The notes under the pieces: model-generated
Database searches by the model: none
The model's input: only the letters and a program-made list of their open reading frames with translations
Told to the model about the DNA's origin: nothing
Made by a program: the position numbers and the translations under genes
Assembly: GCA_913020045.1 (NCBI GenBank)
Contig: CAJWBE010000002.1
Coordinates: 62,001-126,000 of the forward strand
Direction: 5' to 3'
DNA length: 64,000 bases
Origin: an uncultured Oleiphilus sp.
GTDB lineage: Bacteria; Pseudomonadota; Gammaproteobacteria; Pseudomonadales; Oleiphilaceae
Part shown: positions 9,076 through 19,645 of the stretch, in pieces
Layout: each line of letters starts with the position of its first letter
How positions within the stretch are numbered: the stretch's first letter is position 1

Positions 9076-10950
9076 ATGTCTCGTATTCATAAGCTTTCCG
9101 CACGTTTAGCCAACCAAATTGCTGCAGGTGAGGTGGTCGAACGACCTGCCTCTGTGGTGAAAGAGCTGCTTGAGAACGCGCTAGACGCTGGCGCGCGCAA
9201 AGTTCAGATTCAAGTGGACAATGGTGGTGTTAAACGCATTATGATTCGGGATGATGGCGAGGGGATGTCGAAGGATGACTTGCCCTTGTCTCTGAGTCGT
9301 CATGCAACCAGTAAGATTACCTCTTTAGACGACTTAGAAGCCGTTGCGACGCTTGGTTTTCGTGGTGAAGCCTTGGCGAGTATCTCGTCGGTCTCCCGCT
9401 TGAAGCTGAGCTCAAGAACGGAAGATGCCGAGCAAGCTTGGTTGGCTGAAACGGAAGGTCGTGACATGCAGGCCAATCTGAGCCCAACTGCACATAATCG
9501 CGGAACAACCGTCGAAGTCCGAGACCTGTTTTTCAATACGCCCGCCCGCCGAAAGTTTCTTCGGACAGAGAAGACCGAGTTTAATCACCTGGAAGAGGTG
9601 GTAAAGCGCCAAGCGCTCAGTCGTTTTGATGTGAGCTTTGAATTGGGGCATAACGGCAAGGCGGTACATATGCTCCGCCCCGCGCCAACGATACGTGATA
9701 AAGAGCAGCGAATCGCTTCACTGTGTGGTCGCCCTTTTATGGAAAACGCTGTCGAAATAGATGTCGAAGCGTCAGGGCTTAAGCTTTGGGGTTGGGTCGC
9801 ATTGCCGACGTTCTCGCGAAGTCAGGCAGACCTTCAATATTTTTATGTGAATGGCCGAGTGATTCGAGATCGCCTGGTGACTCATGCAGTGAAACAAGCG
9901 TACCGGGATGTCTTATATCATGGTCGGCATCCGGCGTTTGTTTTGTACCTAGAGCTAGATCCTGCTTTGGTTGACGTAAACGTGCACCCAACCAAGCATG
10001 AAGTTCGTTTTCGCGATGGGCGTTTAGTGCATGACTTTATCTTTCGAAGTCTTCATAAGGCCTTGGCTGACGTACGACCTGTAACGCAGGAAGGGATAGT
10101 CGAAGGCGCAAATGAGTTTGAAGGCGCTCAAGTGGGCTCCCCTTATTCGGGGGTTATGCCTGCGGCCGGGTCTTCTATGTTAGCCACCATGCCATCAGAA
10201 GGCTCTCAAGGCGCAATGTCGTTGGCGCCTTTGTCTTCAGCTGCGGGTGTTCGCGAGTCGATGCCGGCTTATGGTCAGCTATATTCTGCGCAAGGGAATG
10301 CGCAGAGCAATGTGTTCACCGAGGGTGGACTGGCTGGCGGTTTTATTGGTACTGATCCCGCTAAGGATTACCCCTTGGGTTTTGCTGTAGCGCAGCTGCA
10401 CGGTATATATATTCTTGCGCAGAATAAGTCGGGCCTGATTGTGGTGGACATGCATGCGGCGCACGAACGAGTGACGTATGAGCGAATGAAGCAGGACTTT
10501 TATAGTCAGGGTATTCAGTCGCAGCCTCTTTTAGTTCCTATGAGCTTGGCGGTGAGTCAGAAAGAGGCAAACATTGCTGAAGAGTGTGTTGAGCCGCTCC
10601 AGCGTTTTGGCTTAGGGGTTGAGCGCAGTGGGCCAGAAAGCTTGGTGGTGAGAGAGGTGCCAGTTTTACTGCAAGGGGTCGATGTGGATCAGTTGGTTCG
10701 GGATGTGCTGAGCGATATGATTGAGCATGGGTATTCTGACCAAGTTGAGGCGCGTGCGAATGAGTTGATGTCATCGATGGCCTGTCACGGTTCCGTAAGG
10801 GCTAATAGAGAGCTAACCCACCCAGAGATGAATGCCTTATTGCGAGATATGGAAGAGACTGAGCGCAGTGGGCAGTGTAATCACGGTCGGCCAACGTGGG
10901 CGGCTATGTCGATGTCAGAGCTAGATAAACTATTTTTGCGTGGTCGTTGA
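9076..10950 (+). CDS. mutL: DNA mismatch repair protein MutL
   Basis: [26 protein letters not shown] and GFRGEAL motifs. Confidence 0.97.
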   Translation: MSRIHKLSARLANQIAAGEVVERPASVVKELLENALDAGARKVQIQVDNGGVKRIMIRDDGEGMSKDDLPLSLSRHATSKITSLDDLEAVATLGFRGEALASISSVSRLKLSSRTEDAEQAWLAETEGRDMQANLSPTAHNRGTTVEVRDLFFNTPARRKFLRTEKTEFNHLEEVVKRQALSRFDVSFELGHNGKAVHMLRPAPTIRDKEQRIASLCGRPFMENAVEIDVEASGLKLWGWVALPTFSRSQADLQYFYVNGRVIRDRLVTHAVKQAYRDVLYHGRHPAFVLYLELDPALVDVNVHPTKHEVRFRDGRLVHDFIFRSLHKALADVRPVTQEGIVEGANEFEGAQVGSPYSGVMPAAGSSMLATMPSEGSQGAMSLAPLSSAAGVRESMPAYGQLYSAQGNAQSNVFTEGGLAGGFIGTDPAKDYPLGFAVAQLHGIYILAQNKSGLIVVDMHAAHERVTYERMKQDFYSQGIQSQPLLVPMSLAVSQKEANIAEECVEPLQRFGLGVERSGPESLVVREVPVLLQGVDVDQLVRDVLSDMIEHGYSDQVEARANELMSSMACHGSVRANRELTHPEMNALLRDMEETERSGQCNHGRPTWAAMSMSELDKLFLRGR

Positions 10951-11968
10951 GATGAGCGCTGATCAGCAAGCTTCGGCTCTCGATATGGCGACGTTGCCAC
11001 CCGCGATTTTTTTGATGGGTCCGACGGCTTCGGGAAAAACAGATCTAGCTGTGGCGCTTAAAGCAGCATTGCCAGTCGAGCTAATAAGCGTTGACTCTGC
11101 GTTGATATACAAAGGTATGGATATTGGAACGGCTAAACCTGAACCGGAAGTTTTAGCAGCAGCTCCCCATGCATTGGTCGATATCATCGAGCCTTGGCAG
11201 AGCTATTCTGTCGCGCAATTTTATGACGATGTATTGCTTGAAATGGCGGCGATCACTCAGCGTGGCAACATTCCTTTGTTAGTTGGGGGAACCATGATGT
11301 ATTTCCGTGTTCTTAGAGATGGGATTGCTGCGCTGCCTTCTGCTGACGCGAGCATTCGAGCAAAGATCTCGGAGCAGGCGGCAGAAAAAGGATGGGAAAG
11401 CGTGCATCAGCAGCTGCAAGAGGTGGACCCGGAGTCCGCTGCGCGCATCAAATCAACGGATTCGCAACGTTTGCAGCGAGCGCTTGAGGTGTATTTGGTA
11501 AGTGGTAAGACGCTAACTGAGTTTTGGCGAGCGCAAAGTGAGAGTGGAAAAGGCGCTATTTCAGATTACACTAAGCAAGATGGCGCGTTGCCACCGATTC
11601 CTTATCGCTTGATTTGTATGGCCATAGCGCCGGAAAAACGCACGGACTTGCACGATCGTATTCGCTTGCGTTTTGAGTTGATGTTGGAGCATGGTTTTTT
11701 AGAGGAAATGAATGGGTTTTTTCATTCAGGTAAAGTTGATGAGTCAATGTCATCGATGCGCTGTGTAGGATATCGTCAGGCGTGGGAGCATCTTCAGGGC
11801 AAATTAACGTATGACGAAATGGTTGAGCGTGGGGTTATCGCGACTCGGCAGCTGGCAAAACGGCAGCTCACATGGTTGCGCAGTTGGCCCGATTTGACTT
11901 GGCTGTACACCGAAGATAAAAAAAACTTTGCTAAAGCGTTGAAAATCATCAAAGATGCCACATCATAA
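10940..11968 (+). CDS. miaA: tRNA dimethylallyltransferase
   Basis: [33 protein letters not shown]. Confidence 0.96.
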   Translation: MVVEMSADQQASALDMATLPPAIFLMGPTASGKTDLAVALKAALPVELISVDSALIYKGMDIGTAKPEPEVLAAAPHALVDIIEPWQSYSVAQFYDDVLLEMAAITQRGNIPLLVGGTMMYFRVLRDGIAALPSADASIRAKISEQAAEKGWESVHQQLQEVDPESAARIKSTDSQRLQRALEVYLVSGKTLTEFWRAQSESGKGAISDYTKQDGALPPIPYRLICMAIAPEKRTDLHDRIRLRFELMLEHGFLEEMNGFFHSGKVDESMSSMRCVGYRQAWEHLQGKLTYDEMVERGVIATRQLAKRQLTWLRSWPDLTWLYTEDKKNFAKALKIIKDATS

Positions 11969-12112
11969 GGGTAACGGAGTCGACGTGATGTTAAGAAGAC
12001 AGGGCGCGTCATAGAGTTTTGTTACCGGTACGGCACTCGAAATATTAGAGAGTGGGGCAGTGTATAAGCCTCGCCAAAAAAGATAATTACTTAGTTACCA
12101 GGAGATAACAAC

Positions 12113-12355
12113 ATGTCAAAGGGCCAGTCACTGCAGGATCCATATTTGAATGCCTTAAGAAAAGAGCGCATTCCAGTATCCATCTTTCTAGTAAATGGAA
12201 TTAAGCTGCAAGGACAAATTGAGTCCTTTGATCAATTTGTCATCTTACTTAAAAATACGGTTAGTCAGATGGTTTATAAGCATGCTATTTCGACAGTCGT
12301 TCCGGCGCGAAACGTGCGTATTCCGACTGCTGAAGAGCAGGAAGGGAACGGTTAA
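12113..12355 (+). CDS. hfq: RNA chaperone Hfq
   Basis: [38 protein letters not shown]...[11 protein letters not shown]. Confidence 0.98.
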   Translation: MSKGQSLQDPYLNALRKERIPVSIFLVNGIKLQGQIESFDQFVILLKNTVSQMVYKHAISTVVPARNVRIPTAEEQEGNG

Positions 12356-12423
12356 TTTGTTGCAATGCATTGTTTTAGTTAACAACCAAGGTAGCGTTAA
12401 TCAACATGAGGTGATTAACAAAC

Positions 12424-13713
12424 GTGTTTGATAGACCCGACGCGGGTGAACGGGCTATCTTGGTTCACATCGACTTTAGCGCTGAAGATGAGCGCGAAGA
12501 TCCTAACGAGTTCAAAGAGCTAGTAAAATCTGCCGGTGTAGAAATGGTGGATTTAGTTGTTGGCTCTCGTCACTTTCCAACCCCTAAATACTTTATCGGT
12601 ACGGGCAAGCTTGAAGAGGTTGAAGCCTCGAAACAGCTTCATGAAGCCGATGTCGTACTTTTCAATCATGCACTGTCTCCAAGCCAGCAACGAAATTTAG
12701 AGGCTGCGTTGGAATGTCGGGTGATTGATCGCACCGGCATTATCCTAGACATCTTTGCGCAGCGTGCGCGGACACATGAAGGAAAGCTGCAGGTAGAGTT
12801 GGCTCAGTTGGAATACATGTCTACGCGATTGATTCGCGGCTGGACTCACCTGGAACGCCAAAAGGGTGGTATCGGCCTTCGCGGGCCGGGCGAAACTCAG
12901 CTGGAAAGTGATCGTCGATTGTTGCGTGCTCGCATCAAGACAATCTCAGCTCGTCTAGACAAAGTTAAGAAACAGCGTGACCAAGGGCGAAAGGCGCGAA
13001 TGCGTGCTGATATTCCAACTGTTTCTTTGGTGGGTTATACCAACGCGGGTAAATCGACCTTATTCAATACGGTTACTCAGTCAGGTGTTTACGCCGCCGA
13101 TCAATTGTTTGCAACGCTAGACCCAACGCTCAGGCGCATTGATCTGCCCGATGTTGGGCCGGCGATTCTGGTTGATACGGTAGGCTTTATTCGACATTTG
13201 CCGCACAAGCTTGTCGATGCGTTTAGGGCCACCCTAGAAGAAACCTGTAACGCGACGCTGTTGATACACGTCATTGATTGCAATGACCCTGACCGTCGAG
13301 ACAATATCGAACAAGTGAATCACGTATTAGCCGAAATAGGGGCTGACACGATTCCCGTCCTTAAAGTCTATAATAAACTCGATTTACTAGAAGATCGCGA
13401 ACCTCGTCTGGATAGAGATGAAGACGGCGTTCCTCAGAGGGTTTGGGTATCAGCGCAGGCTGGCCTCGGGCTAGACCTCCTCTATGACGCGATTGCAGAG
13501 CTATTAGGCGAGGAATTGGTTCATGGCGATCTAGTTTTACCGCATGCTGGCGGCAAGCTAAGGGCGTTGTTGTACGAGCAAAATGCAGTACAAAGTGAGT
13601 CAACGAATGAGCAGGGTATGACATCTTTGTCGCTTCGATTACAAAAAGCGGATTATGATCGTCTTGTGCGCATGTCGGGTTTGAACCCAGATGAGCTTGA
13701 GCTTATTTCTTAA
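12424..13713 (+). CDS. hflX: GTPase HflX
   Basis: GYTNAGKSTLFN, RGPGETQLESDRR. Confidence 0.96.
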   Translation: MFDRPDAGERAILVHIDFSAEDEREDPNEFKELVKSAGVEMVDLVVGSRHFPTPKYFIGTGKLEEVEASKQLHEADVVLFNHALSPSQQRNLEAALECRVIDRTGIILDIFAQRARTHEGKLQVELAQLEYMSTRLIRGWTHLERQKGGIGLRGPGETQLESDRRLLRARIKTISARLDKVKKQRDQGRKARMRADIPTVSLVGYTNAGKSTLFNTVTQSGVYAADQLFATLDPTLRRIDLPDVGPAILVDTVGFIRHLPHKLVDAFRATLEETCNATLLIHVIDCNDPDRRDNIEQVNHVLAEIGADTIPVLKVYNKLDLLEDREPRLDRDEDGVPQRVWVSAQAGLGLDLLYDAIAELLGEELVHGDLVLPHAGGKLRALLYEQNAVQSESTNEQGMTSLSLRLQKADYDRLVRMSGLNPDELELIS

Positions 13714-13904
13714 CGTGTTCTAACCACAGATAAGCGTCTTTTTTCTTGCGAATGCTAGCGATTTAATGCGCTAGGCCTCAAAAATACTGCGTTTTCTTTT
13801 TATCCTGAAATATTGTCTATACTAAATTTTATACGTGGTTGTTCCTCTCTCGACGGCGGTTGGGGGAGTGCTCGTTTTAGAATTTAATTTAAGGGAAAAC
13901 AGAT

Positions 13905-15491
13905 ATGTCATTTCGATCGAATTTTGTCGGCGCATTGAGCCTTTCAGCTCTACTACTGGCCGGTTGTGGCGGCGGCAGTGACGGCGACGTTAATATTGGT
14001 GGTGGCAGCGGCGGAGATCTCGGTGGCGGTTCGTCTGGTGGCTCTACTGGCGGAACGACTGGTGGAACAGGAAGCACTGGTGGCAGTACAGGCGGCAGCA
14101 CGGGTGGCTCAACGTCCGGGGGCACAAATCCTTATAGCTTTGATAGCTTAGCCGTATTTGAGGCCTCAGATGATTATGCCGGTGAAGATAACGGTGGGTT
14201 GTATCAGGGTTTTACATTAAATCCTTACATTAAAGAGTATACGATTAACCCAGTAACGACGAGTAATTTGGCGTCAACCGATTTGGCAGTTACTGCCGAC
14301 TTTACGGTGACAGTTAATGATATCGTCGTTGATGATAATGAAAGCTTCCCCTTAATGCAGAAAGTTCTTGGGAATGAGGTTCTGTTAACGACAGCGTTAG
14401 TATTTGATGTAAGTGGAAGTATGTCTCACGTTGATATGGCAGCGTTAGTTGATGAGGCGAAAGATTATGTGGCTGCCGCTCAGGCGAGTGCTGATGAGAC
14501 TATCGCGAATCAAGTATTTGTTGTTTGGGCATTTGGTCGCGACGTCGAAGATTTGACAGGTGGCTTTACCAGTAACGCCGCGACAATTGAAACTGCACTG
14601 GATGCCGTGGTAACCCGCAACAACAGTGGCGCGCTTAGGAGAACTAGTAACCTTCACAGGGCGGTTGTAGAGATTGTGGGTCGTTACACGACGGACGACT
14701 ATAGTTTTGGCGGACTACCTTTTAATGACCTGTTCGACGTGATTAGTAATGACGGCGTACAGCTAAGTCAGATGGTCATTTTTTCGTCTGGTGCTGACTC
14801 ATATGGTGAAATGACAACCGAGCTAATGGTAGAAGGTATTCAGTCGCAAAGTATAGATGTGCTTGATGCCGGTGGAACTGAGAAGCTTTATAAGCCGGTT
14901 ATTTACTATGTTGTGGGTGATGATGAAGATGGCGAAACCTATACTAATTTGGCCGAAAATGCTGAGACGGTTACGAATATTAACCTTGATGCTGGCGACT
15001 ACGTTTTTGCTGATGCACTGATTCAGAATCAGGCTGACGCGATTGCAGCGCGTTTGGATATTAGCAATCAACACATTTATCGCTTCGCTTTTGTACCAAG
15101 AATTGGCGACCATATTAGTGTTCTGTCGTCCAACTCTGCATCATTCGAACAAACCATCACTACTGCTTGGGATGAACTGGATGATGCTGCTACAGGAACG
15201 CCAGAAGAGGTTTTAGCATCTTTGGTCGAGATTACCGGTCCGAATGGTGAGTACTTGTCTTTCGATGCGGCGGAACTTTCTGAAGTGAGCACATTCATGC
15301 CAGCGACTCGTTGGACAACAACTGAGTATGCTGCAGGAGACTATGCATGGGCGATTACTGGAGGTACGGCGACGTTAGTTCCAAATGCTGATGGCTCTGC
15401 AACAGTATCCGCGATTACGGCGAGCCCGGTAACGTTGCAGCTAACGAATACAGTTTTAGGTCATACTGAAACAATAACAATTGTCGATTAG
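13905..15491 (+). CDS. Putative lipoprotein with Gly/Ser/Thr-rich linker and VWA-like domain
   Basis: Lipobox LLLAGC, low-complexity (GGST)n, MIDAS-like DVSGSMS followed by VWA-like fold sequence. Confidence 0.75.
   Translation: MSFRSNFVGALSLSALLLAGCGGGSDGDVNIGGGSGGDLGGGSSGGSTGGTTGGTGSTGGSTGGSTGGSTSGGTNPYSFDSLAVFEASDDYAGEDNGGLYQGFTLNPYIKEYTINPVTTSNLASTDLAVTADFTVTVNDIVVDDNESFPLMQKVLGNEVLLTTALVFDVSGSMSHVDMAALVDEAKDYVAAAQASADETIANQVFVVWAFGRDVEDLTGGFTSNAATIETALDAVVTRNNSGALRRTSNLHRAVVEIVGRYTTDDYSFGGLPFNDLFDVISNDGVQLSQMVIFSSGADSYGEMTTELMVEGIQSQSIDVLDAGGTEKLYKPVIYYVVGDDEDGETYTNLAENAETVTNINLDAGDYVFADALIQNQADAIAARLDISNQHIYRFAFVPRIGDHISVLSSNSASFEQTITTAWDELDDAATGTPEEVLASLVEITGPNGEYLSFDAAELSEVSTFMPATRWTTTEYAAGDYAWAITGGTATLVPNADGSATVSAITASPVTLQLTNTVLGHTETITIVD
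14010..14127 (+). repeat. Degenerate GGC/GGT-rich in-frame tandem repeats (about 12-nt units encoding GGST/GGTT)
   Basis: ggtggcagtacaggcggcagcacgggtggctcaacg and similar units. Confidence 0.8.
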
Positions 15492-15505
15492 GTATTTTTT
15501 GTTGT

Positions 15506-15537
15506 AAAAAGCCAAGCCAAGCGCTTGGCTTTTTTTT
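15506..15537 (+). terminator. Rho-independent terminator after VWA lipoprotein gene
   Basis: aaaaagccaag-ccaagcg-cttggctttttttt. Confidence 0.85.
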
Positions 15538-15584
15538 GTGTCGTTTCTGGCGATATTCGAACTGAAGTAAATATAGGAATTTAA

Positions 15585-16271
15585 ATGGCTCGGCCTAAAC
15601 CTAACCCCGAAGAAGTGCTGCCGCATATTATTTCAGCGGCCGTGAACTTGATTCAAAGCCAGGGCTTCGAATCGATGACAATGAAGCGTTTGGCTGAGTC
15701 GTCAGGCATGTCAGTGGGTAAGTTGTATCATTTTTTCCCGAGTAAAGATGAGCTCTTTTTAACGCTCGAAATTCATTATTTTGATGGACTCTACGCGCAC
15801 ATCACAGAGGCAATGGACTTAGGCAAATTAAAAAACTCGGCACCAAGGGACACATTTAGGGCCATGCTCGATGCGTATTATGCTTATGCGGTCTCGCACT
15901 TTGATCTCTACAAATTGGTAACGAGCCCGCCAAAAGTATTTGCGCACTTCTTAGGAACACAAACCGAAGATCTTGCGAAACAGGAGCTGGTGTCCGCGTT
16001 GCGAGCGATTGCTTTATTTCGTCAGCATTTTGAAAATGCCCTACAAGACAAAGAGCAACTTAGCCAAGCAGGGCAGGTTGATGCGCTCTTTGTTTTGTTT
16101 GTAAATTCCTTACACGGTTTAATTTTGATGAGTCAGTCTACAGCATGGCCTTACCTTTCCTTAGACACAGATACAGTTAGTCAGGGTCATTGGGCTGACA
16201 AGCTGCCAGCCTCTGCTACCCCTTTAGATATTCGTCAGCAAATAGATTTGATTGTTGAGAAGCTTATTTAG
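15585..16271 (+). CDS. TetR/AcrR family transcriptional regulator
   Basis: N-terminal HTH (MKRLAESSGMSVGKLYHFFPSKDELF). Confidence 0.9.
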   Translation: MARPKPNPEEVLPHIISAAVNLIQSQGFESMTMKRLAESSGMSVGKLYHFFPSKDELFLTLEIHYFDGLYAHITEAMDLGKLKNSAPRDTFRAMLDAYYAYAVSHFDLYKLVTSPPKVFAHFLGTQTEDLAKQELVSALRAIALFRQHFENALQDKEQLSQAGQVDALFVLFVNSLHGLILMSQSTAWPYLSLDTDTVSQGHWADKLPASATPLDIRQQIDLIVEKLI

Positions 16272-16302
16272 ATTTCGTTGTAGCGAGACTTGCATTTAGT
16301 AA

Positions 16303-17460
16303 ATGAACGATGGTTCAATAAAGATTATTGTCACTTGGCCAGAAGATGAAATCATGAACCAACAAGTAAGAGCACCCTACAATGCAGCAACTGAAGCAGA
16401 GCTTGAAGAGCTTGGGTTTGCGCAGCTGCCAGACCTTGATAATTCTCGACATAGTGTCCTTCCGTCGATGCGCTTGGAAAAAGCACGTGAGGCAGCACTA
16501 GCGCTTCGAGAGCAAATATTGAATGACGACCAGCAAGTAAGCTATTACCAGACCGTTAGCTTGATTCGCGCTCCGTATCCAACCAAGTATGGTTTGCTAA
16601 ATGCAAACACGGTTAAATCGCCCTTCATGCATATCGTTAACCGCTTGTTTATTGTTCAGTTCTCGGTTGCAGGAAGCGTCAAGACGCTGCTGTTTTCGCC
16701 GTCTGACTATGAGGCGAACAGAGAAACACCATACTTTAAGCGTATGATCGATAAATACGGCGCGCTCTCTCCGATGGTCAGTAGTTTTCTAGCGCCGGTC
16801 GAGAGCTCGGTAGAAAAAGCGCTTGCTGACGCCGGTATTGCGCCAGAGCAGGTTGATTACATTTCTTATGACCATTTGCACACGCAAGATATTCGAAAGT
16901 GGTTGGGTGACGATAAAAAGCCGGGTTATTTCCCGAATGCACGTTTGCTAATCATGAAGCAGGAGTGGGACTCGACAACATCGTTATTGCCGCAGCAGCG
17001 AGATTGGTATTGCCCTCATGGAATAGATGGAGTGCCTGCCGAGCGTGTTATATTGCTTGAGAACAGCGTCAGGCTGGGCGCGAGTGTCGCGCTAGTTCGG
17101 ACACCTGGCCATACGGAGGGGAATCATTCCTTGGTCGCGCATACGCCCGAAGGTTTGTTAGTGACCAGTGAGAACGGCGTCAGTGCTGATAGTTATTCTC
17201 CAGAGCATTCGAACATTCCTGGGGTTCGTGACTACGCGAAAGCAACCGGAATGGAGGTAATACTAAACGGCAACACGCTAGAAGACTCTCTCGATCAGTA
17301 TATTTCTATGGTGGTTGAAAAAACGATCGCGGGTCCAAGAAAGGACCAGCCCGAATTTTGTAATTTTGTGCCATCCTCAGAGCTAACGCCTTATTGGGCA
17401 TTTCCTGGTCTTAAGCCGACTTACTCATTTGGTGAATTGAAATTTGGGGCAGTCACTTAA
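16303..17460 (+). CDS. Metallo-beta-lactamase-fold-like protein with degenerate metal ligands
   Basis: YDHLHTQDIRKW and RTPGHTEGNHSL motifs; translation may begin at ATG 16354 (MNQQVRAPYN). Confidence 0.7.
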   Translation: MNDGSIKIIVTWPEDEIMNQQVRAPYNAATEAELEELGFAQLPDLDNSRHSVLPSMRLEKAREAALALREQILNDDQQVSYYQTVSLIRAPYPTKYGLLNANTVKSPFMHIVNRLFIVQFSVAGSVKTLLFSPSDYEANRETPYFKRMIDKYGALSPMVSSFLAPVESSVEKALADAGIAPEQVDYISYDHLHTQDIRKWLGDDKKPGYFPNARLLIMKQEWDSTTSLLPQQRDWYCPHGIDGVPAERVILLENSVRLGASVALVRTPGHTEGNHSLVAHTPEGLLVTSENGVSADSYSPEHSNIPGVRDYAKATGMEVILNGNTLEDSLDQYISMVVEKTIAGPRKDQPEFCNFVPSSELTPYWAFPGLKPTYSFGELKFGAVT

Positions 17461-17517
17461 ATCCTTATTGAACCTGAATAATATGAACCTGAGCCAAATA
17501 AATTTAAGGAAACGGGT

Positions 17518-18339
17518 ATGAATCAGAAGGTAGTGTTTTTGACTGGCAGTGCGAGCGGAGTTGGCTTGCATTTAACGGAACGGTTTGCCGCATTGGGTCA
17601 TCGGGTGGTGGCGACGGATGTCAATCTTGATCAGTTAAAGCGCCATCAGAAAGATAAGGGCTGGAGCAAAGAGCGGGTTTGGGTGCGCAAGTTAGATGTG
17701 ACGAAGAAGGCGCAGTGGAAAACGCTCTGGGATGATGTGACAGAGAAGTGGGGTAGCGTCGATATCGTCTGTAATGTTGCTGGTTATTTATTACCGGGCA
17801 AGATATCGGAAACGCCTTTTGAGCAGATCGACCGCCATATAGATATCAATGTAAAGGGTTTAATGTACGGCAGTAAGTTTGCGAGTCAGGAGATGACAAA
17901 AGCGGGCTCTGGGCACATTATAAATATAGCATCGTTGGCCGGTATCGCTCCGATCCCTGGTATTGCCTTGTATAGTGCCTCGAAGTTTGCCGTGCGCGGA
18001 TTTACGCTCGCCTTAGCTCAAGAGCTTAAGCCAGTTGGGGTCAATGTTACGGTGATCTGTCCTGATGCCATAGAAACACCTATGCTTACTTTGCAGGAAG
18101 ATTATGAGGAGGCTGCGCTGACGTTTTCGGGCTCTCAAACCCTGACTGTTGAAGATATTGCGGACGCCGTGTTCCATGACGCCCTGCAAAAGAAAACCCT
18201 AGAGGTTGTGCTGCCCTCTACGCGCGGTATGTTGGCTAAAATGGGTAGTGCGTTCCCTAAAATTTCATTTATGCTGTCTGAGCAGCTTGGGAAAGCTGGA
18301 CGAAAAAAACAACAGCAGCGCAAGCACGGTATTCACTAA
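17518..18339 (+). CDS. Short-chain dehydrogenase/reductase
   Basis: TGSASGVGLHL Rossmann motif, ASLAG...YSASK catalytic motif. Confidence 0.9.
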   Translation: MNQKVVFLTGSASGVGLHLTERFAALGHRVVATDVNLDQLKRHQKDKGWSKERVWVRKLDVTKKAQWKTLWDDVTEKWGSVDIVCNVAGYLLPGKISETPFEQIDRHIDINVKGLMYGSKFASQEMTKAGSGHIINIASLAGIAPIPGIALYSASKFAVRGFTLALAQELKPVGVNVTVICPDAIETPMLTLQEDYEEAALTFSGSQTLTVEDIADAVFHDALQKKTLEVVLPSTRGMLAKMGSAFPKISFMLSEQLGKAGRKKQQQRKHGIH

Positions 18340-18400
18340 GTTCGTGTCTCGTGGCCCCCTTGCCAGCGTCGGCAGAAATCAAAAATAACAAAGAGAAAAT

Positions 18401-19429
18401 ATGTCAAAAATGTTTAAGAAAGCCCGTCTTACTAAGCTTAAATCCCCCGTATTCGTAACGGGGGCAGCGGGATTTATTGGCCGACGTTTGGTCAATTATT
18501 TGCTGGAAATAGACGTTGAGGTAGTTGCGTTCGATATTATCGCCTGTCCCGAAGCGTTGGCGGATTCCTCTAGCTTAAGGTGGGTCAAAGGTGATGTGAC
18601 GGATTACGAGGATGTGTTCCAGGCTATGTCGGGCGTGAAGACCGTTTTTCATCTTGCCGCGATGGTAGGTGACTGGGGGGCGGCTGATCTACATCGTCGT
18701 GTAACTGTAGATGGCACTGATAATGTCTTCCGCGCGGGCCAGGAGGGAGGCGAAAACCCGACAGTCGTGTTGGCATCTAGTATTGTTGTTTATGGCCAGC
18801 AGATAGGCGAGGGAACTTGCCATGAAGGGTGTTCGCTAGGGAACACTTTTGGCCCTTATAGTGAATCAAAACAAGCTCAGGAGAAGTTAGCTCAAGCGTA
18901 TTTGCAGAAGGGGCTAGATGTGCGCATTGTGCGACCCGCCAACGTTTATGGTGCAGGCTCTAAGCCTTGGGTAGAGGAGTTGTGTCGGGAGTTGAAGCGG
19001 GGTGTCCCTGCCTTGATCGGCGGCGGAGACTTTAATGCCGGACTGGTGCATGTAGATAATGTTGTCGATATTCTAGTGCGCGTCGCTCGAGCGTCTGGGC
19101 AGGCGGGGCAAGTGTTTAATGCTGGTGAAGAAGAGGTCGTGACATGGAAGCAGTATACGGGAGATTTGGCGAAGTTGATTGGTGCGCCGAGGCCGAGGTC
19201 GTTACCCTTTTTTGTTGCGAGCTCAATGTCACTCGCGCTTGAAAACAGTTATCGCTTGTTTGGTGTGACATCTAGACCTCCGTTAACTCAAGAAGCGTTA
19301 AATCTAGTTGGCTCTGCACATGATATTTCGATGAAAAAAACCGTCGCAGTGCTTGGCTTTCGCCCCCTAGTCAGCTACCGAGAAGGCTTGAACGAGGTTC
19401 AGCATTATATGCATGCTAGTGCGGATTGA
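18401..19429 (+). CDS. NAD-dependent epimerase / 3-beta-HSD-like extended SDR
   Basis: VTGAAGFIGRRLV, YSESKQAQEK; extended SDR architecture. Confidence 0.85.
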   Translation: MSKMFKKARLTKLKSPVFVTGAAGFIGRRLVNYLLEIDVEVVAFDIIACPEALADSSSLRWVKGDVTDYEDVFQAMSGVKTVFHLAAMVGDWGAADLHRRVTVDGTDNVFRAGQEGGENPTVVLASSIVVYGQQIGEGTCHEGCSLGNTFGPYSESKQAQEKLAQAYLQKGLDVRIVRPANVYGAGSKPWVEELCRELKRGVPALIGGGDFNAGLVHVDNVVDILVRVARASGQAGQVFNAGEEEVVTWKQYTGDLAKLIGAPRPRSLPFFVASSMSLALENSYRLFGVTSRPPLTQEALNLVGSAHDISMKKTVAVLGFRPLVSYREGLNEVQHYMHASAD

Positions 19430-19645
19430 ATGCTATGTTCTGGTGCGCAAGCCTTTTTCTATAATTCCCTTGCCCAACTAGTCGAACAACAATAAGATGT
19501 GGGCCTTGTAATTGGGGCGACCGCCCTTACTTAACAGAATAGCGAATCTTGCGAAACCGAGTTTTATTTGAACTTGGTCGTGAGGGTTCGGTGTCTTCAG
19601 GCGGTAACCCGCCAATCAAATTTCTAACAATTGACGGAGTATTTT

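Noticed and set aside
13755-13774. Inverted repeat CTAGCG-N8-CGCTAG after hflX as a terminator
   Set aside because: No following T-tract; not a convincing intrinsic terminator.
13889-14125. Antisense Pro-rich ORF (MPPDVEPPVLPPVLPPVLPV...)
   Set aside because: It is the reverse complement of the Gly/Ser/Thr repeat region of the VWA lipoprotein gene; artefact of repeat composition.
18444-18464. GC-rich hairpin CCCCCGT-attcgta-ACGGGGG in the epimerase gene
   Set aside because: Entirely inside coding sequence for SPVFVTGAAGF, where codon use explains it; no regulatory evidence.
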